Origin: Halorarius litoreus
Lineage (GTDB): Archaea; Halobacteriota; Halobacteria; Halobacteriales; Haloarculaceae
NCBI RefSeq assembly: GCF_024362405.1
Contig: NZ_CP101454.1
Coordinates: 496,001 to 560,000 of the forward strand
DNA length: 64,000 nucleotides
Direction of reading: 5' to 3'
Part shown: piece after piece, positions 33,839 to 42,130 of the stretch
Layout of the letters: every line of letters starts with the position of its first letter
Position numbering within the stretch: the first letter of the stretch is position 1
Notes under the pieces: generated by a model
Told to the model about the DNA's origin: nothing
What the model saw: only the letters and a program-made list of their open reading frames with translations
The model's database searches: none
Program-made: the position numbers and the translations under genes

Positions 33839-36700
33839 TCAGGCGGCGGTGCGCGGCAAGCGAAGCACGACCACGGTGCCGCGTGGCTCGTTCGTCTCGA
33901 TGGCGAACGTCCCACCGGACGCCTCGACGGCCCAGCGGACGAACCAGAGTCCGAGCCCGGACATGTGTTCGAGCGGGGTCTCCAGCCCGTGGTCGAGTGC
34001 ATCACGTTCGACCGGGTCGAGTCCCGGGCCGTTGTCCGCGATTCGGAGTTCGACGGGCCCCTCGGGCGCGGAGGCGACCGTGACGCGCACCTCCGGCGCC
34101 CGGTCACAGTGAACGATGGCGTTGTCGAGGACCTCCTCGAGTGCGAGGTCGAGCGTCTCGTGGGTCTTGACACACCACGGGTCGTCGCCAGGCTCGAACG
34201 CGAGGTTGACGGTCGCCTCGGGGTACGTCACCGTGGCCTCCTCGACGATTCTCGGAAGGTGTGTCGCGAGCGTCGTCTCGGTCCACGTCGTGTCTGGACG
34301 CATTGTCGACTCGAAGTGGCGGGCGGTCTCGCTCATCTCGAGGAGGGCCTCCGCCGCGTCGATGATGGCATTCGCGGTCGCACTGTCGTCTCGCCCGAGG
34401 TTCTCCGCGCGACCGACGACGACGTTCAGCTTGTTGCGGATGTTGTGTCGGAGGACGCGGTCGAGCACCGAGAGCCGCTGTTCGCGCTGGTGGAGGTCGG
34501 TGACGTCGCGGGCAACGCCGACCGACCCTGGGTGGTCGGTCCCGTGGTCCCCGTACAGCACGACGTTGACCTCGTAGTGTCGCGTGCCGTCCGGGGTGTC
34601 GAGGGTGACTAAGAGCGGCCCGGGGTCCGCACCGGCGGCCAGCGCCTCGACGTGTGTCTGGCTGGCGGCGAACTGGTCCGGGCCGAACAGGTCCTCGACG
34701 TTCGTCCCGACGAGGTCGTCGACGGCGCGGCCGGTCGCGGCCGCGAGCGCGCTGTTCGCCATGATGAACGTCCCGTCGGCGTCGAGCGCGTAGATGGGGT
34801 CGGGGGCCGCCTGCACGATGGCTTGGTGGCGCTCGAGTACCTCCTCACGGGCCTTCAGTTCGGTCACGTCTCGGAGCACCGAGAGGTGTCGGCCGGGGAG
34901 GATGTTCGGGGTCGCCGAGAAACGCGTCGACAGCTGGGTGCCGTCGGGTCGGACGAGTGGGAACTCGCCGGTGACGCTCTCGCCCTGCCGGAACCGCGAC
35001 CACTCCTCGCCGAAGTCGTAGCCCGGTGGCGCGAACTCCGCGATGGTTCGACCCACCAGCTCGTCTTCGGGGAGCCCGAACAGCTCGGTGGCCGCGGAGT
35101 TGACCTCGACGTACTCGCCGTCGTCGTTCGCGATGACCATCGCGGCGTTGGCTTCCTCGAACACAGCGCGGAACCGGCGTTCGCTCGCCTCGAGGTCGAG
35201 TTTGTGTTCGATACGGTCCGTGATGTCGACGTTGACGCCGATGAGCTGGACGGGCCGGCACTGGTCGTCCGCGATGACGCGACCGGAGCTGGCGAGCCAC
35301 CGCTGTTCGCCGTCGGCTCGCTCGATTCGGAACTCCAGGGAGAACTGCCCGAGGCGGTCGATCGCCGCCTCCATCTGTTCGTAGAGTGTCGGCAGGTCGT
35401 CGGGGTGGACGAAGGAGTCGGACATCTCGACGGTACCGTCGAACTCGCCCGGTTCGAGCCCGAACAGCCGCTCGCAGGTCTCGTGCCAGACGATCTCGTC
35501 CGTCTCGACGTCCATCTCCCAGACCCCGGCGTCGGAGGCATCCAGCGCGAGTTCGAGCCGTTCGCGGTGCTCGCGGAGCTCCCGTTCTCGCTCGACGCGG
35601 TCGGTGATGTCTTGGACGGCGCCCCGAATCACTCGCGTCCCGTCTTCGTGAACGGCCTCACCCTTGACGCGGACCCAGCGGTCGCCGTCGTCCGGCTGGA
35701 GTCGGAGGGTCACGTCGAACGGCGTACCCTCGGTCACCACCTGCTCGAATGCCTCGCGAGCCAGCGGGACGTCCTCGGGGTGGTACACGGCCATGACATC
35801 CTCGAACGTGAGATCGGTCCCGGCCGGGATACCGTGGATGCGGTAGGTCTCGTCGGAACCCGTGACGGCCCCGGTCGAGGGGTCGATCTCCCAGCCGCCG
35901 ACGCCCGCGAGCTGCTGGGTCTTCTCGAGCAGGTCACGGCTGCGTTCGAGCGCCTGTTCGCGCTCTTTGCGGTGGGTGACGTCACGAATCGTGGCCGTGT
36001 ACTGGAGGTCGTCGTCGTGTTCGACCACGGCGACCGTCGCCTCGACGGGGAACTCGTGGCCGTCGGCGTGCCGACCCTGGAGTGGGGTCGCTCCGGGGGT
36101 GTCGGAGCTGGCGGCGGCCACATCGTCGACGCAGGCGTCCGGCAGCACCGTCTCCACCGACCGACCGATGAGCGCAGCGGCGGGGTATCCGAACATCGAC
36201 TCGGCCGCCGGGTTGGCGTACTGGATGACGCGCGCGTCGTCGAACACGACGATGGCGTCCGTCGCACTCTCGATGAGCGCCTGGTACTGTTCGCGTTCGT
36301 CGTCGAGGCGCAGTGAGAGTGTCCGGGTCCGCAACAGCGACCGAAGCCGCGTCGCGAGGAGGTCGGGGGGAGTGGGCACCGTGACCGTCTCGTCGGCGAT
36401 GTCGGGTCCCGACCGTGACAGGAGCGCGGCCGCGGACCGCTCGCTTCGGGCGAGCAACAACACCGGCAGGAACACCGGCTCTGCGGCCGACTTCAGCGCC
36501 GCGAGCTCGTCGGCGACCCGTGGGAGCGTCCGCTCGTCGACGAGACAGCAGTCGAACGCCGCCCAGTCGTCGCCCGGAGTGGACACCGTCACGTCGTAGG
36601 TCGCGTCGAACCGGTCGACCAGCATCTCCCAGTCGCGGACGTTATCGAGCAACAGGAGGAGTCGCGGGGTGTCTGTCGGGACCGCTCGTTGGAAGGGCAT
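33839..36700 (-). CDS. Multi-PAS soluble histidine kinase
   Basis: The 953-residue kinase has no membrane segment. An N-terminal receiver-like domain (1-125) ends without the usual Lys-Pro. Five PAS/PAC modules follow (about 140-250, 265-380, 385-500, 510-625 and 630-745). The phosphoacceptor is in LRHNIRNKLNVVVG, the haloarchaeal bat-type HisKA. The intact HATPase domain has EEVLDNAIVH, ADNGPGLDP and GLGLWFVR. It should sense several cytoplasmic cues (redox, light or gas; not predictable). Its ATG directly follows the stop codon of the KaiC-type gene, so the two form one operon. Confidence 0.92.
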   Translation of the reverse strand: MPFQRAVPTDTPRLLLLLDNVRDWEMLVDRFDATYDVTVSTPGDDWAAFDCCLVDERTLPRVADELAALKSAAEPVFLPVLLLARSERSAAALLSRSGPDIADETVTVPTPPDLLATRLRSLLRTRTLSLRLDDEREQYQALIESATDAIVVFDDARVIQYANPAAESMFGYPAAALIGRSVETVLPDACVDDVAAASSDTPGATPLQGRHADGHEFPVEATVAVVEHDDDLQYTATIRDVTHRKEREQALERSRDLLEKTQQLAGVGGWEIDPSTGAVTGSDETYRIHGIPAGTDLTFEDVMAVYHPEDVPLAREAFEQVVTEGTPFDVTLRLQPDDGDRWVRVKGEAVHEDGTRVIRGAVQDITDRVERERELREHRERLELALDASDAGVWEMDVETDEIVWHETCERLFGLEPGEFDGTVEMSDSFVHPDDLPTLYEQMEAAIDRLGQFSLEFRIERADGEQRWLASSGRVIADDQCRPVQLIGVNVDITDRIEHKLDLEASERRFRAVFEEANAAMVIANDDGEYVEVNSAATELFGLPEDELVGRTIAEFAPPGYDFGEEWSRFRQGESVTGEFPLVRPDGTQLSTRFSATPNILPGRHLSVLRDVTELKAREEVLERHQAIVQAAPDPIYALDADGTFIMANSALAAATGRAVDDLVGTNVEDLFGPDQFAASQTHVEALAAGADPGPLLVTLDTPDGTRHYEVNVVLYGDHGTDHPGSVGVARDVTDLHQREQRLSVLDRVLRHNIRNKLNVVVGRAENLGRDDSATANAIIDAAEALLEMSETARHFESTMRPDTTWTETTLATHLPRIVEEATVTYPEATVNLAFEPGDDPWCVKTHETLDLALEEVLDNAIVHCDRAPEVRVTVASAPEGPVELRIADNGPGLDPVERDALDHGLETPLEHMSGLGLWFVRWAVEASGGTFAIETNEPRGTVVVLRLPRTAA

Positions 36701-38122
36701 CTAGGTGGCGGTGGCGTCCTCGATTGGGTCACCGACGTGGTAGCCGTCCGGGTCGATGGTGAGCTCACGGATGGTGGCGTCGAACCCGCCGAGTCGGCGC
36801 TTCAGCACACCGATGGCCTTCTGCATCCGCCCCGCGCGCTCGAGATAGCGGAGGAACACGATGGTGTCGGCGAGGTAGCTGACCCGCGAGTCGCTGGCGC
36901 GGAACTCGCCGAAGACGGTGTGGAGCTCCTCGGTGAGCAGGACGGTGACGCCCACGTTCCGGAGATGCCGACACAGCGCGTGGAGTTCACCGACGAGGTC
37001 CTCGTCCTCGTTGTGCAGCGAGAGCCGGTAGCCCGCGGTGCCGTCGATGACGACCACCTGGATGTCGTGGGCCTCGACGTCACTGCGGACGAGCGTCGAG
37101 AACTCGTCGGTCGACAGCCGGAGGGGCTCGATGGCGTGGAGGCGGAGCTGGCCCTCCTCGTACGGTTCCTGAAGCTGCACGCCGATGCTCTCGGCGCGGT
37201 GGCAGTAGGACTCGACCGGCTCCTCGAAGAGGTACGCGCTCGCGCGCTCACCGCGCGCTGCGATCGCCGCGAGCACCAGCGCCGTGGTGGTGGACTTCCC
37301 GACGCCGCTCGGGCCACTGATGAGGGTGATGGTCCCACGGTCGATGCCGCCGCCGAGGATCGCGTCGAGCCCCTCGTTGCCGGCCGAGAACTGTTCGGCG
37401 ACGAACGGCTGCCGGTGGGCGTCCGGAACGAGCTTGGGGAACACCCGCATCCCGCCGTCGACGATGGTGAGTGCGTGCGTCCCGACGGCGTAGTCGGAGC
37501 CACGGAACTTCGTCACCCGGAGCGACCGCCCACGGTCGGTGTTGCGGAGTTCGATGGTTCCGTCACCGAGATACTGGAGGTCGTCGTCCGGCTCGCGGAT
37601 GGTCGCCTGAGTGGTGAACATCGCCGTCGTTTCCCGGTCGGCCAGGTAGCTCATCATCGAGGCGACGAGCCGGTGGAACTGGTGGTCGTCCGGCGAGAGC
37701 TGGCGGAGTCGCGTGATGGGGTCGAGGAACACCCGGTCGGGGTCGACGCGCTCGACGGCGGCGACGATCTCCTCGGCGACCGGCTCCCCCTCGACGTCGG
37801 GGGCACCGAACACCGTGTACAGTTCCTCGGCGACGAACAAGTCTGGGTCGGCCGTCAGGTCGAGGAACGTCGCGGCCGAGAGGTCGATCCCCAGGGTCGC
37901 CGCGCGGCGACGAATCGTCTCGGGGCGTTCCTCGAACGCGACGAACAGCACCGACTCCCCGGCATCGAGCCCGGCCGAGAGGAACTGTTCGCCCAGAATC
38001 GTCTTGCCCGTCCCGGAGTCGCCGCGGACCATGTACGTCTGCCCGGCCACGAGCCCCCCGTTCAGTATCGAATCCAACCCCTCGACCCCCGTCGAGAGTC
38101 GAGCAGCCCCACCAGTGGACAT
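36701..38122 (-). CDS. KaiC-like double-domain RecA-family ATPase
   Basis: The 473-residue protein has two KaiC domains. Domain one has Walker A GDSGTGKT at 34-41 and a Walker B strand VFLDPITRL. Domain two has Walker A GPSGVGKS near 270 and Walker B VVVIDGTAGY. Archaeal double-KaiC proteins without KaiA/B often act as signalling ATPases paired with histidine kinases, and here the next gene is a multi-PAS kinase starting one base after the stop. A TATAAAT box 29 bp before the ATG indicates a leaderless operon mRNA. I see no circadian partner genes. Confidence 0.92.
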   Translation of the reverse strand: MSTGGAARLSTGVEGLDSILNGGLVAGQTYMVRGDSGTGKTILGEQFLSAGLDAGESVLFVAFEERPETIRRRAATLGIDLSAATFLDLTADPDLFVAEELYTVFGAPDVEGEPVAEEIVAAVERVDPDRVFLDPITRLRQLSPDDHQFHRLVASMMSYLADRETTAMFTTQATIREPDDDLQYLGDGTIELRNTDRGRSLRVTKFRGSDYAVGTHALTIVDGGMRVFPKLVPDAHRQPFVAEQFSAGNEGLDAILGGGIDRGTITLISGPSGVGKSTTTALVLAAIAARGERASAYLFEEPVESYCHRAESIGVQLQEPYEEGQLRLHAIEPLRLSTDEFSTLVRSDVEAHDIQVVVIDGTAGYRLSLHNEDEDLVGELHALCRHLRNVGVTVLLTEELHTVFGEFRASDSRVSYLADTIVFLRYLERAGRMQKAIGVLKRRLGGFDATIRELTIDPDGYHVGDPIEDATAT

Positions 38123-38147
38123 TATGATACTCAGTAGGGATAGGTTG

Positions 38148-38154
38148 TATAAAT
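38148..38154 (-). promoter_or_regulatory. TATA box of the kaiC-like/kinase operon
   Basis: TATAAAT on the + strand is centred 29 bp before the ATG at 38122. Confidence 0.65.
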
Positions 38155-38251
38155 AGAGTCGTGTGGTTTCTTCAGTCGAACACCCAGAGGGCGCGCCTGT
38201 ACCCTGAGGATTCGAGTTACAGGGCGGGGGAGTCCCCGACCACCCGCCGGC

Positions 38252-38353
38252 TCAGAAGTAGCGGTCGGCGATCGTGTCGGCACCCGGGAGCGTGAGGGTC
38301 CACGAACCAGAGCCGAACGGCACCGAGTCTATGTGCTGAGGGGATACTACCAT
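38252..38353 (-). CDS. Possible 33-residue leaderless microprotein
   Basis: The ATG at 38353 opens a 33-codon frame that starts MVVSPQHIDSVPFG and ends TIADRYF. The centre of a TAATAATATAT box (about 38372-38382) lies 25 bp upstream, the same spacing as most genes here. Codon use is GC-rich at third positions like its neighbours, in contrast to the AT-rich DNA upstream. No family is recognised. It may be a real small protein upstream of the kaiC-like operon or the tail of a lost gene. Confidence 0.4.
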   Translation of the reverse strand: MVVSPQHIDSVPFGSGSWTLTLPGADTIADRYF

Positions 38354-38719
38354 TTCACAATCATAGTAAGATATATTATTAAAGATATCCTATAGTAAAG
38401 TGTTCCCTATACCGAGACAATAAATTCCGACACATTCACGCGCTATCGCGGTAGAAAGCCAGATTAGAACGAATCCCCGTCAATCCAGAACAGAAGTAGA
38501 TATAATAGTATAATTTCCAAATAATTAATCAGATAGCACCCATATACCCAGAATATATACAAAATATAGCTATTTTATCACCAGATAATGTGAATTGCCG
38601 GTAGACAAGCACCGGATTAGACATTATAAAAGATTCCTTATATGTTTCGAGTAAGATAGAAAATCAAACACTATCTGTGGAACCTCGGTCATGAGGTCGT
38701 GGAGCCAGTTGGACCGGAG
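38354..38719. other. AT-rich intergenic island
   Basis: This 366-bp stretch is visibly AT-rich between GC-rich genes and has no open frame of credible length. It holds several TATA-like runs, a CGCG-CTAT-CGCG hairpin (about 38440-38451) and CCGGT/ACCGG arms (about 38600-38618) that may end the RdfA transcript. It could be a regulatory hub or a patch of foreign or replication-related DNA. No origin-type repeats are recognised. Confidence 0.5.
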
Positions 38720-39331
38720 TCAGCAGTCACAGCCCCCCTGGTCGAGCAGTTCGGTCAGTTCGTACTGGGTGCCGCAGTCCGAACAGTACACGCGGACGTC
38801 GACGAGCACGCTGAACGACCCGAGAGAGAGCCGGTCCGTGTCGACGAGACTCTGGAGGTTGCTCTCGGCGACGGCCTGCAGGCGGCTCTTGAGTCGCTGG
38901 ATGACTCCGGCGGTCTTCTCGATGCGGTCCCCGTCGTCCGACTCCGGCAGCGAGACGCCGAGGTGTTTCGTCAGGTGCGTGTGAATCGCCTGGTGGGAGA
39001 CGAAGTCACCGCGGAGTTCCTCCACGTCGATGCCCGCTTGCCGGAGTCGAGTTTCGGCACGCACGCGGTCACCGCGGCTCACCCCGTCGTCGGTGAGCAG
39101 TTCGTACGTGTTCTCGACGTCGCTGTCCGACGGTGTGAGCCCCGCCTCGGACATCGCCGCGAGCAGGACGCCGCGGTTGAACTGGTCGGCCAGGTCGCGG
39201 AGGCTCGTCCGCTCCTCCGTCCACCGACGCGCGAGCCGCTCGTTCCACCGGTCGAGCTCGTAGGTGTCGATCAGCCGGCCGACCTTGCTCCGTCTCCCCC
39301 CCGCGTCCGTACTGTCGGGCGTGTCTGTCAT
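38720..39331 (-). CDS. rdfA: Rod-determining factor RdfA-like protein
   Basis: The 203-residue protein matches haloarchaeal RdfA. It has an N-terminal SKVGRLIDTYEL segment, then SLRDLADQFNRGVLLAAMSEAG, ENTYELLTDDGVSRGDRVRAETRLRQAGID (about 30 residues) and RIEKTAGVIQRLKSRL. The C-terminal zinc-ribbon-like tail has CSDC and CDC. RdfA is known from Haloferax cell-shape genetics as needed for rod formation. Several paralogues occur per genome, so this copy may not be the shape-determining one. A TATAAA box is centred 27 bp before the ATG. Confidence 0.75.
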   Translation of the reverse strand: MTDTPDSTDAGGRRSKVGRLIDTYELDRWNERLARRWTEERTSLRDLADQFNRGVLLAAMSEAGLTPSDSDVENTYELLTDDGVSRGDRVRAETRLRQAGIDVEELRGDFVSHQAIHTHLTKHLGVSLPESDDGDRIEKTAGVIQRLKSRLQAVAESNLQSLVDTDRLSLGSFSVLVDVRVYCSDCGTQYELTELLDQGGCDC

Positions 39332-39355
39332 ACACGACGCTCAACGAGCGACCCG

Positions 39356-39361
39356 TATAAA
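39356..39361 (-). promoter_or_regulatory. TATA box of the RdfA-like gene
   Basis: TATAAA on the + strand is centred 27 bp before the ATG at 39331. Confidence 0.65.
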
Positions 39362-39406
39362 CTTCCCGTCGAGCTACCGGCACCCTGCCATCATGCGCCG
39401 GAAATC

Positions 39407-39430
39407 CATTACATACGTACGTCAGTAATG
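39407..39430. repeat. Inverted repeat CATTAC/GTAATG
   Basis: CATTAC (39407-39412) and GTAATG (39425-39430) flank a palindromic TACGTACGT core, about 80 bp upstream of the RdfA-like start and just before the first IclR-type half-palindrome. It may be an operator. A further near-perfect palindrome (AATTTCGT/CCGAAATT) lies at 39598-39613. Otherwise the 39332-39788 gap holds no gene I can support. Confidence 0.4.
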
Positions 39431-39438
39431 CTTACTGC

Positions 39439-39455
39439 GTTCCGCGATGCAGAAC
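39439..39455. promoter_or_regulatory. Putative IclR operator 1
   Basis: GTTCCGCGATGCAGAAC is a 17-bp palindrome with one mismatched pair. Four related sites lie around the iclR gene. Confidence 0.5.
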
Positions 39456-39693
39456 GAAAGTTCGAGACGCGTTACCACATGTGATACCCTACGACACCCA
39501 GTGGGCCGACACGAGAGAGGGGGCGTCAGTGAGTCGGTCACTATCGGGACAGTTCGGCAATATGACATAGGCGACCGTGAGAAGCCCCCATGGCCCGAAT
39601 TTCGTCCGAAATTGACTCCCGAGTGCCGACGAAACCACGTCGGGCACAACTGCGGTACGCGCAGTGCTGCCCCGGCCATCACCAGGACGGAGG

Positions 39694-39710
39694 GTTCGAC
39701 GATGCGGAAC
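39694..39710. promoter_or_regulatory. Putative IclR operator 2
   Basis: GTTCGACGATGCGGAAC has the same 17-bp frame, GTTC and GAAC ends and a GATGC core as operator 1. Confidence 0.45.
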
Positions 39711-39788
39711 AGAACGTGTGAACGCTTCACAAACGCAAGAGAGTAGCACACAGACACGCAGTCGAGGCGACGCGGTCCAGCGGCTCGC

Positions 39789-40559
39789 TCAGGCGTACGC
39801 GATGTTCAGCTCCAGTTCGTTCGCGGTCCCGAGCAGCAGGTTGGGGAGCTCGTCTTCGAACCACTCGCCTTTCATCCGGTGGGTCGGCCCGGAGATGCTC
39901 AACGCGCCGAGGACGCTGCCGTCCTTGTCTTTGATCGGCACGCCGATGGCACGCAGTCCCTCGACGTTCTCCTGGTTGTTGACGCTGAACCCGTCCCGGC
40001 GGATGGTCTCGAGGTTCCGGAACAGCGCCTCCCGGTCCGTGGTCGTGTTGGCCGTGATACCGGGGAGGCCTCGCTTTTCGAGGATCGTCTCGACCTGTTC
40101 CGTCGGGAGGTACGCGAGGATGGCCTTGCCGGCGGCGATGGCGTGCAGCGGGATGCGTTTCCCGATGCCGGGGTCCGTCTGGACGCCGCGGCTGCCGGTC
40201 GCCCGGTAGACGTACACCCCGTAGCCGTGTTCCTCGACGATGAACTGGACCCGTTCTTCGGTCTCCTCTGCGAGCTGTTCCACCTTCTCCTTGACCAGCC
40301 GGTACCCCTTGTTTCGGGTCCGCGCGTGTTCACCGAACTCGAGGAACCGGAGGCTGACGTGGTAGGTGTCGCCCTCTCGGACCACGTATTCCCGCTCGTA
40401 GAGCGTCTGCAGGTGCCGGTGGACCGTGCTCTTCGCCATCCCCAGCTCGGCGGCCAACTGGGTGATGGTGGCACCATCCGCCTCCAGCACCTTCTCGAGG
40501 ATGCTGAACGCCGTGTCGGCCGTTTTGACGGTCCGGGGGTTCGGGTGTTTGTTCGTCAT
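39789..40559 (-). CDS. IclR-family transcription regulator
   Basis: The 256-residue regulator has an N-terminal winged helix (ITQLAAELGMAKSTVHRHLQTL, about 33-54). The C-terminal IclR effector domain has VQFIVEEHGYGVYVYRA, GIGKRIPLHAIAAGKAILAYL and SVNNQENVEGLRAIGVPIKD. It probably senses a small acid. The ATG at 40559 has a TATAA box 31 bp upstream, immediately followed by a palindrome that would allow autoregulation. It closes a leftward gene series with the CoA-transferase, MaoC and acyl-CoA dehydrogenase genes, which it likely controls. Confidence 0.9.
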   Translation of the reverse strand: MTNKHPNPRTVKTADTAFSILEKVLEADGATITQLAAELGMAKSTVHRHLQTLYEREYVVREGDTYHVSLRFLEFGEHARTRNKGYRLVKEKVEQLAEETEERVQFIVEEHGYGVYVYRATGSRGVQTDPGIGKRIPLHAIAAGKAILAYLPTEQVETILEKRGLPGITANTTTDREALFRNLETIRRDGFSVNNQENVEGLRAIGVPIKDKDGSVLGALSISGPTHRMKGEWFEDELPNLLLGTANELELNIAYA

Positions 40560-40588
40560 CGGTTGCCACGGGTTGGCGATACTGCTAC

Positions 40589-40593
40589 TATAA
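40589..40593 (-). promoter_or_regulatory. TATA box of the iclR gene
   Basis: TATAA is centred about 31 bp before the ATG at 40559 and directly adjoins the palindrome at 40595-40611. Confidence 0.5.
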
Positions 40594-40594
40594 G

Positions 40595-40611
40595 GTTCCG
40601 CTGGGTAGAAC
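40595..40611. promoter_or_regulatory. Putative IclR operator 3
   Basis: GTTCCGCTGGGTAGAAC keeps the GTTCCGC left arm and GAAC right end, one base from the iclR TATA box. Confidence 0.5.
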
Positions 40612-40615
40612 AAGC

Positions 40616-40632
40616 GTTCCAAGACACAGGAC
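40616..40632. promoter_or_regulatory. Putative IclR operator 4 (weak)
   Basis: GTTCCAAGACACAGGAC has the same length, with a degenerate right arm (GGAC for GGAAC). Confidence 0.3.
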
Positions 40633-40649
40633 GTTCCGCATGTGGCAAC
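40633..40649. promoter_or_regulatory. Putative IclR operator 5
   Basis: GTTCCGCATGTGGCAAC directly abuts site 4, giving three head-to-tail 17-21 bp spaced sites upstream of iclR. Confidence 0.45.
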
Positions 40650-40675
40650 AGCCGTTCCAGCGCCACACAGCGGCG

Positions 40676-42124
40676 TCAGCCGTCGGCACCGTGCGGCTCG
40701 TGGCCCCCGGCCGCGTTCGCCCGGTCGAGGTAGGCGTCGAGCGTCGGCCGGAACGACGGGTGGGCACACTGCTCGACGAGCGACGCGGCGCGTTCGCGCG
40801 GCACGCTGCCCCGGAGGTCGGCGACCCCCTGTTCGGTGATGACCACGTCGATGTCGTGTTCGGTGTGGTCGACGTGCCCGACACGCGGGACGATGCGGTT
40901 GAGCGTGCCGTCCCGCGCGGTCGACGCCAGCGCGACGATGGCGAGCGTGCCGTTCCGGAAGAAGTCGGCACTGCCACCGATGCCGTTCACGACGTGTGTA
41001 CCGTCGATGTGCGTGGAGTTCACGTGCCCGTAGAGGTCGACTTCGAGCGCGCTGTTGACCGCGACGACCCCCAGCCGCCGGACGAGTTCGGCACCGTTCG
41101 TGACGTCAGCCGGCCGGAGAACGATCCGCTCGGCGTACCGTTCGATGTCTTCGAACAGCCGCTGTTGGCCCTGCTCGGAGAGGGCGAGCGACGTGGCGCT
41201 CACCGCCGAGAGCGAGCCGTCGTCCACGAGGTCGAGCAGGCCGTCCTGCACGACTTCGCCGTAGTAGGCGACGTCGCGGTCGCCGAACTCGATTCGGCCG
41301 ATCTCCCCCATCAGTGCGTTCCCCAGGCTCCCGACCCCGAACTGGAGGCGGACGGCCTCCGCGAACACCTCGTTCTGCTCGAGTTCCGCCGACAGGAACG
41401 TCGCCAGGTTCGCCGCGATAGCCTCGTCCTCCGCCGTCGGTTCGCGGAAGGAGTACGGGGAGTCGGGCTGCTCGGTCACCACCACGGCGGCCAGTTTCGC
41501 CGGGTCGAACTCGATGCGGGGACCGCCGATGCGGTCACCCGGCGCGGTGAGCGGCACGGGCTGGCGTGTGGGGGCCGAGCCGGTGACGTAGACGTCGTGG
41601 AGCGCCCGGAGCGCGACCGGCTGCACCTCGTTGACCTCGACGACGAGCCGCTCGGCGGCGGCGATACACGCCGGGGTGTGGCCGAGCGAGGTCGACGGGA
41701 CGAGCCAGTCCTCGCCGATGGCCACCGCCTCGACGACGGCGACGTCGACCGCCCCGTACTGGCCCTGCTGCACCTCGTCGCCGAACGCCTCTATCTGCCG
41801 GTCCTGGTAGGCGATGGCGTCGCTGTTGGCCGCCGCACGCGCCTCGGGCGTCGCCTGGTAGGGAAACCGCCGGGCGATGGCGTCGGCGCCGAGCAGTTCG
41901 GTGTCGATCTCCTCCCCGACGCTCCCGCCGCTCAACACCGTGAGCGAGAGGTCCCGGCCGCTCTCGGCGAGCGCCAGCGGCACCGCCTTCGGGTAGCCGA
42001 CACGCCCGAAGCCGCTGACGGCCACGGTCGCCGTGTCCGGCACGAGGGTCGCCGCCTCGGACGCCGACACCACGGGTACCTCGCCGTTGAGTCGGTCGAG
42101 GGGCCGGTCGGTCACGCGGGACAC
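40676..42124 (-). CDS. Acetyl-CoA hydrolase/CoA-transferase family protein
   Basis: The 482-residue protein belongs to the acetyl-CoA hydrolase/succinyl-CoA:acetate CoA-transferase family. It has VAVSGFGRVGYPKAVPLAL near 33-51, the GVGSLGNALMGEIG loop, a likely catalytic glutamate in YYGEVVQDGLLDL and the oxyanion-region HVVNGIGGSADFFRNG near 415. It should move CoA between acyl-CoA and an acid. The ATG at 42124 lies 6 bp from the MaoC stop. It is probably the third gene of a leftward operon that starts at 43916. Confidence 0.88.
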   Translation of the reverse strand: MSRVTDRPLDRLNGEVPVVSASEAATLVPDTATVAVSGFGRVGYPKAVPLALAESGRDLSLTVLSGGSVGEEIDTELLGADAIARRFPYQATPEARAAANSDAIAYQDRQIEAFGDEVQQGQYGAVDVAVVEAVAIGEDWLVPSTSLGHTPACIAAAERLVVEVNEVQPVALRALHDVYVTGSAPTRQPVPLTAPGDRIGGPRIEFDPAKLAAVVVTEQPDSPYSFREPTAEDEAIAANLATFLSAELEQNEVFAEAVRLQFGVGSLGNALMGEIGRIEFGDRDVAYYGEVVQDGLLDLVDDGSLSAVSATSLALSEQGQQRLFEDIERYAERIVLRPADVTNGAELVRRLGVVAVNSALEVDLYGHVNSTHIDGTHVVNGIGGSADFFRNGTLAIVALASTARDGTLNRIVPRVGHVDHTEHDIDVVITEQGVADLRGSVPRERAASLVEQCAHPSFRPTLDAYLDRANAAGGHEPHGADG

Positions 42125-42130
42125 GGCGGC

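Noticed and set aside
39422..39757. Open frames on both strands between RdfA-like and IclR genes
   Set aside because: Both lack acidic composition, family pattern and promoter spacing; the stretch is better read as regulatory DNA.
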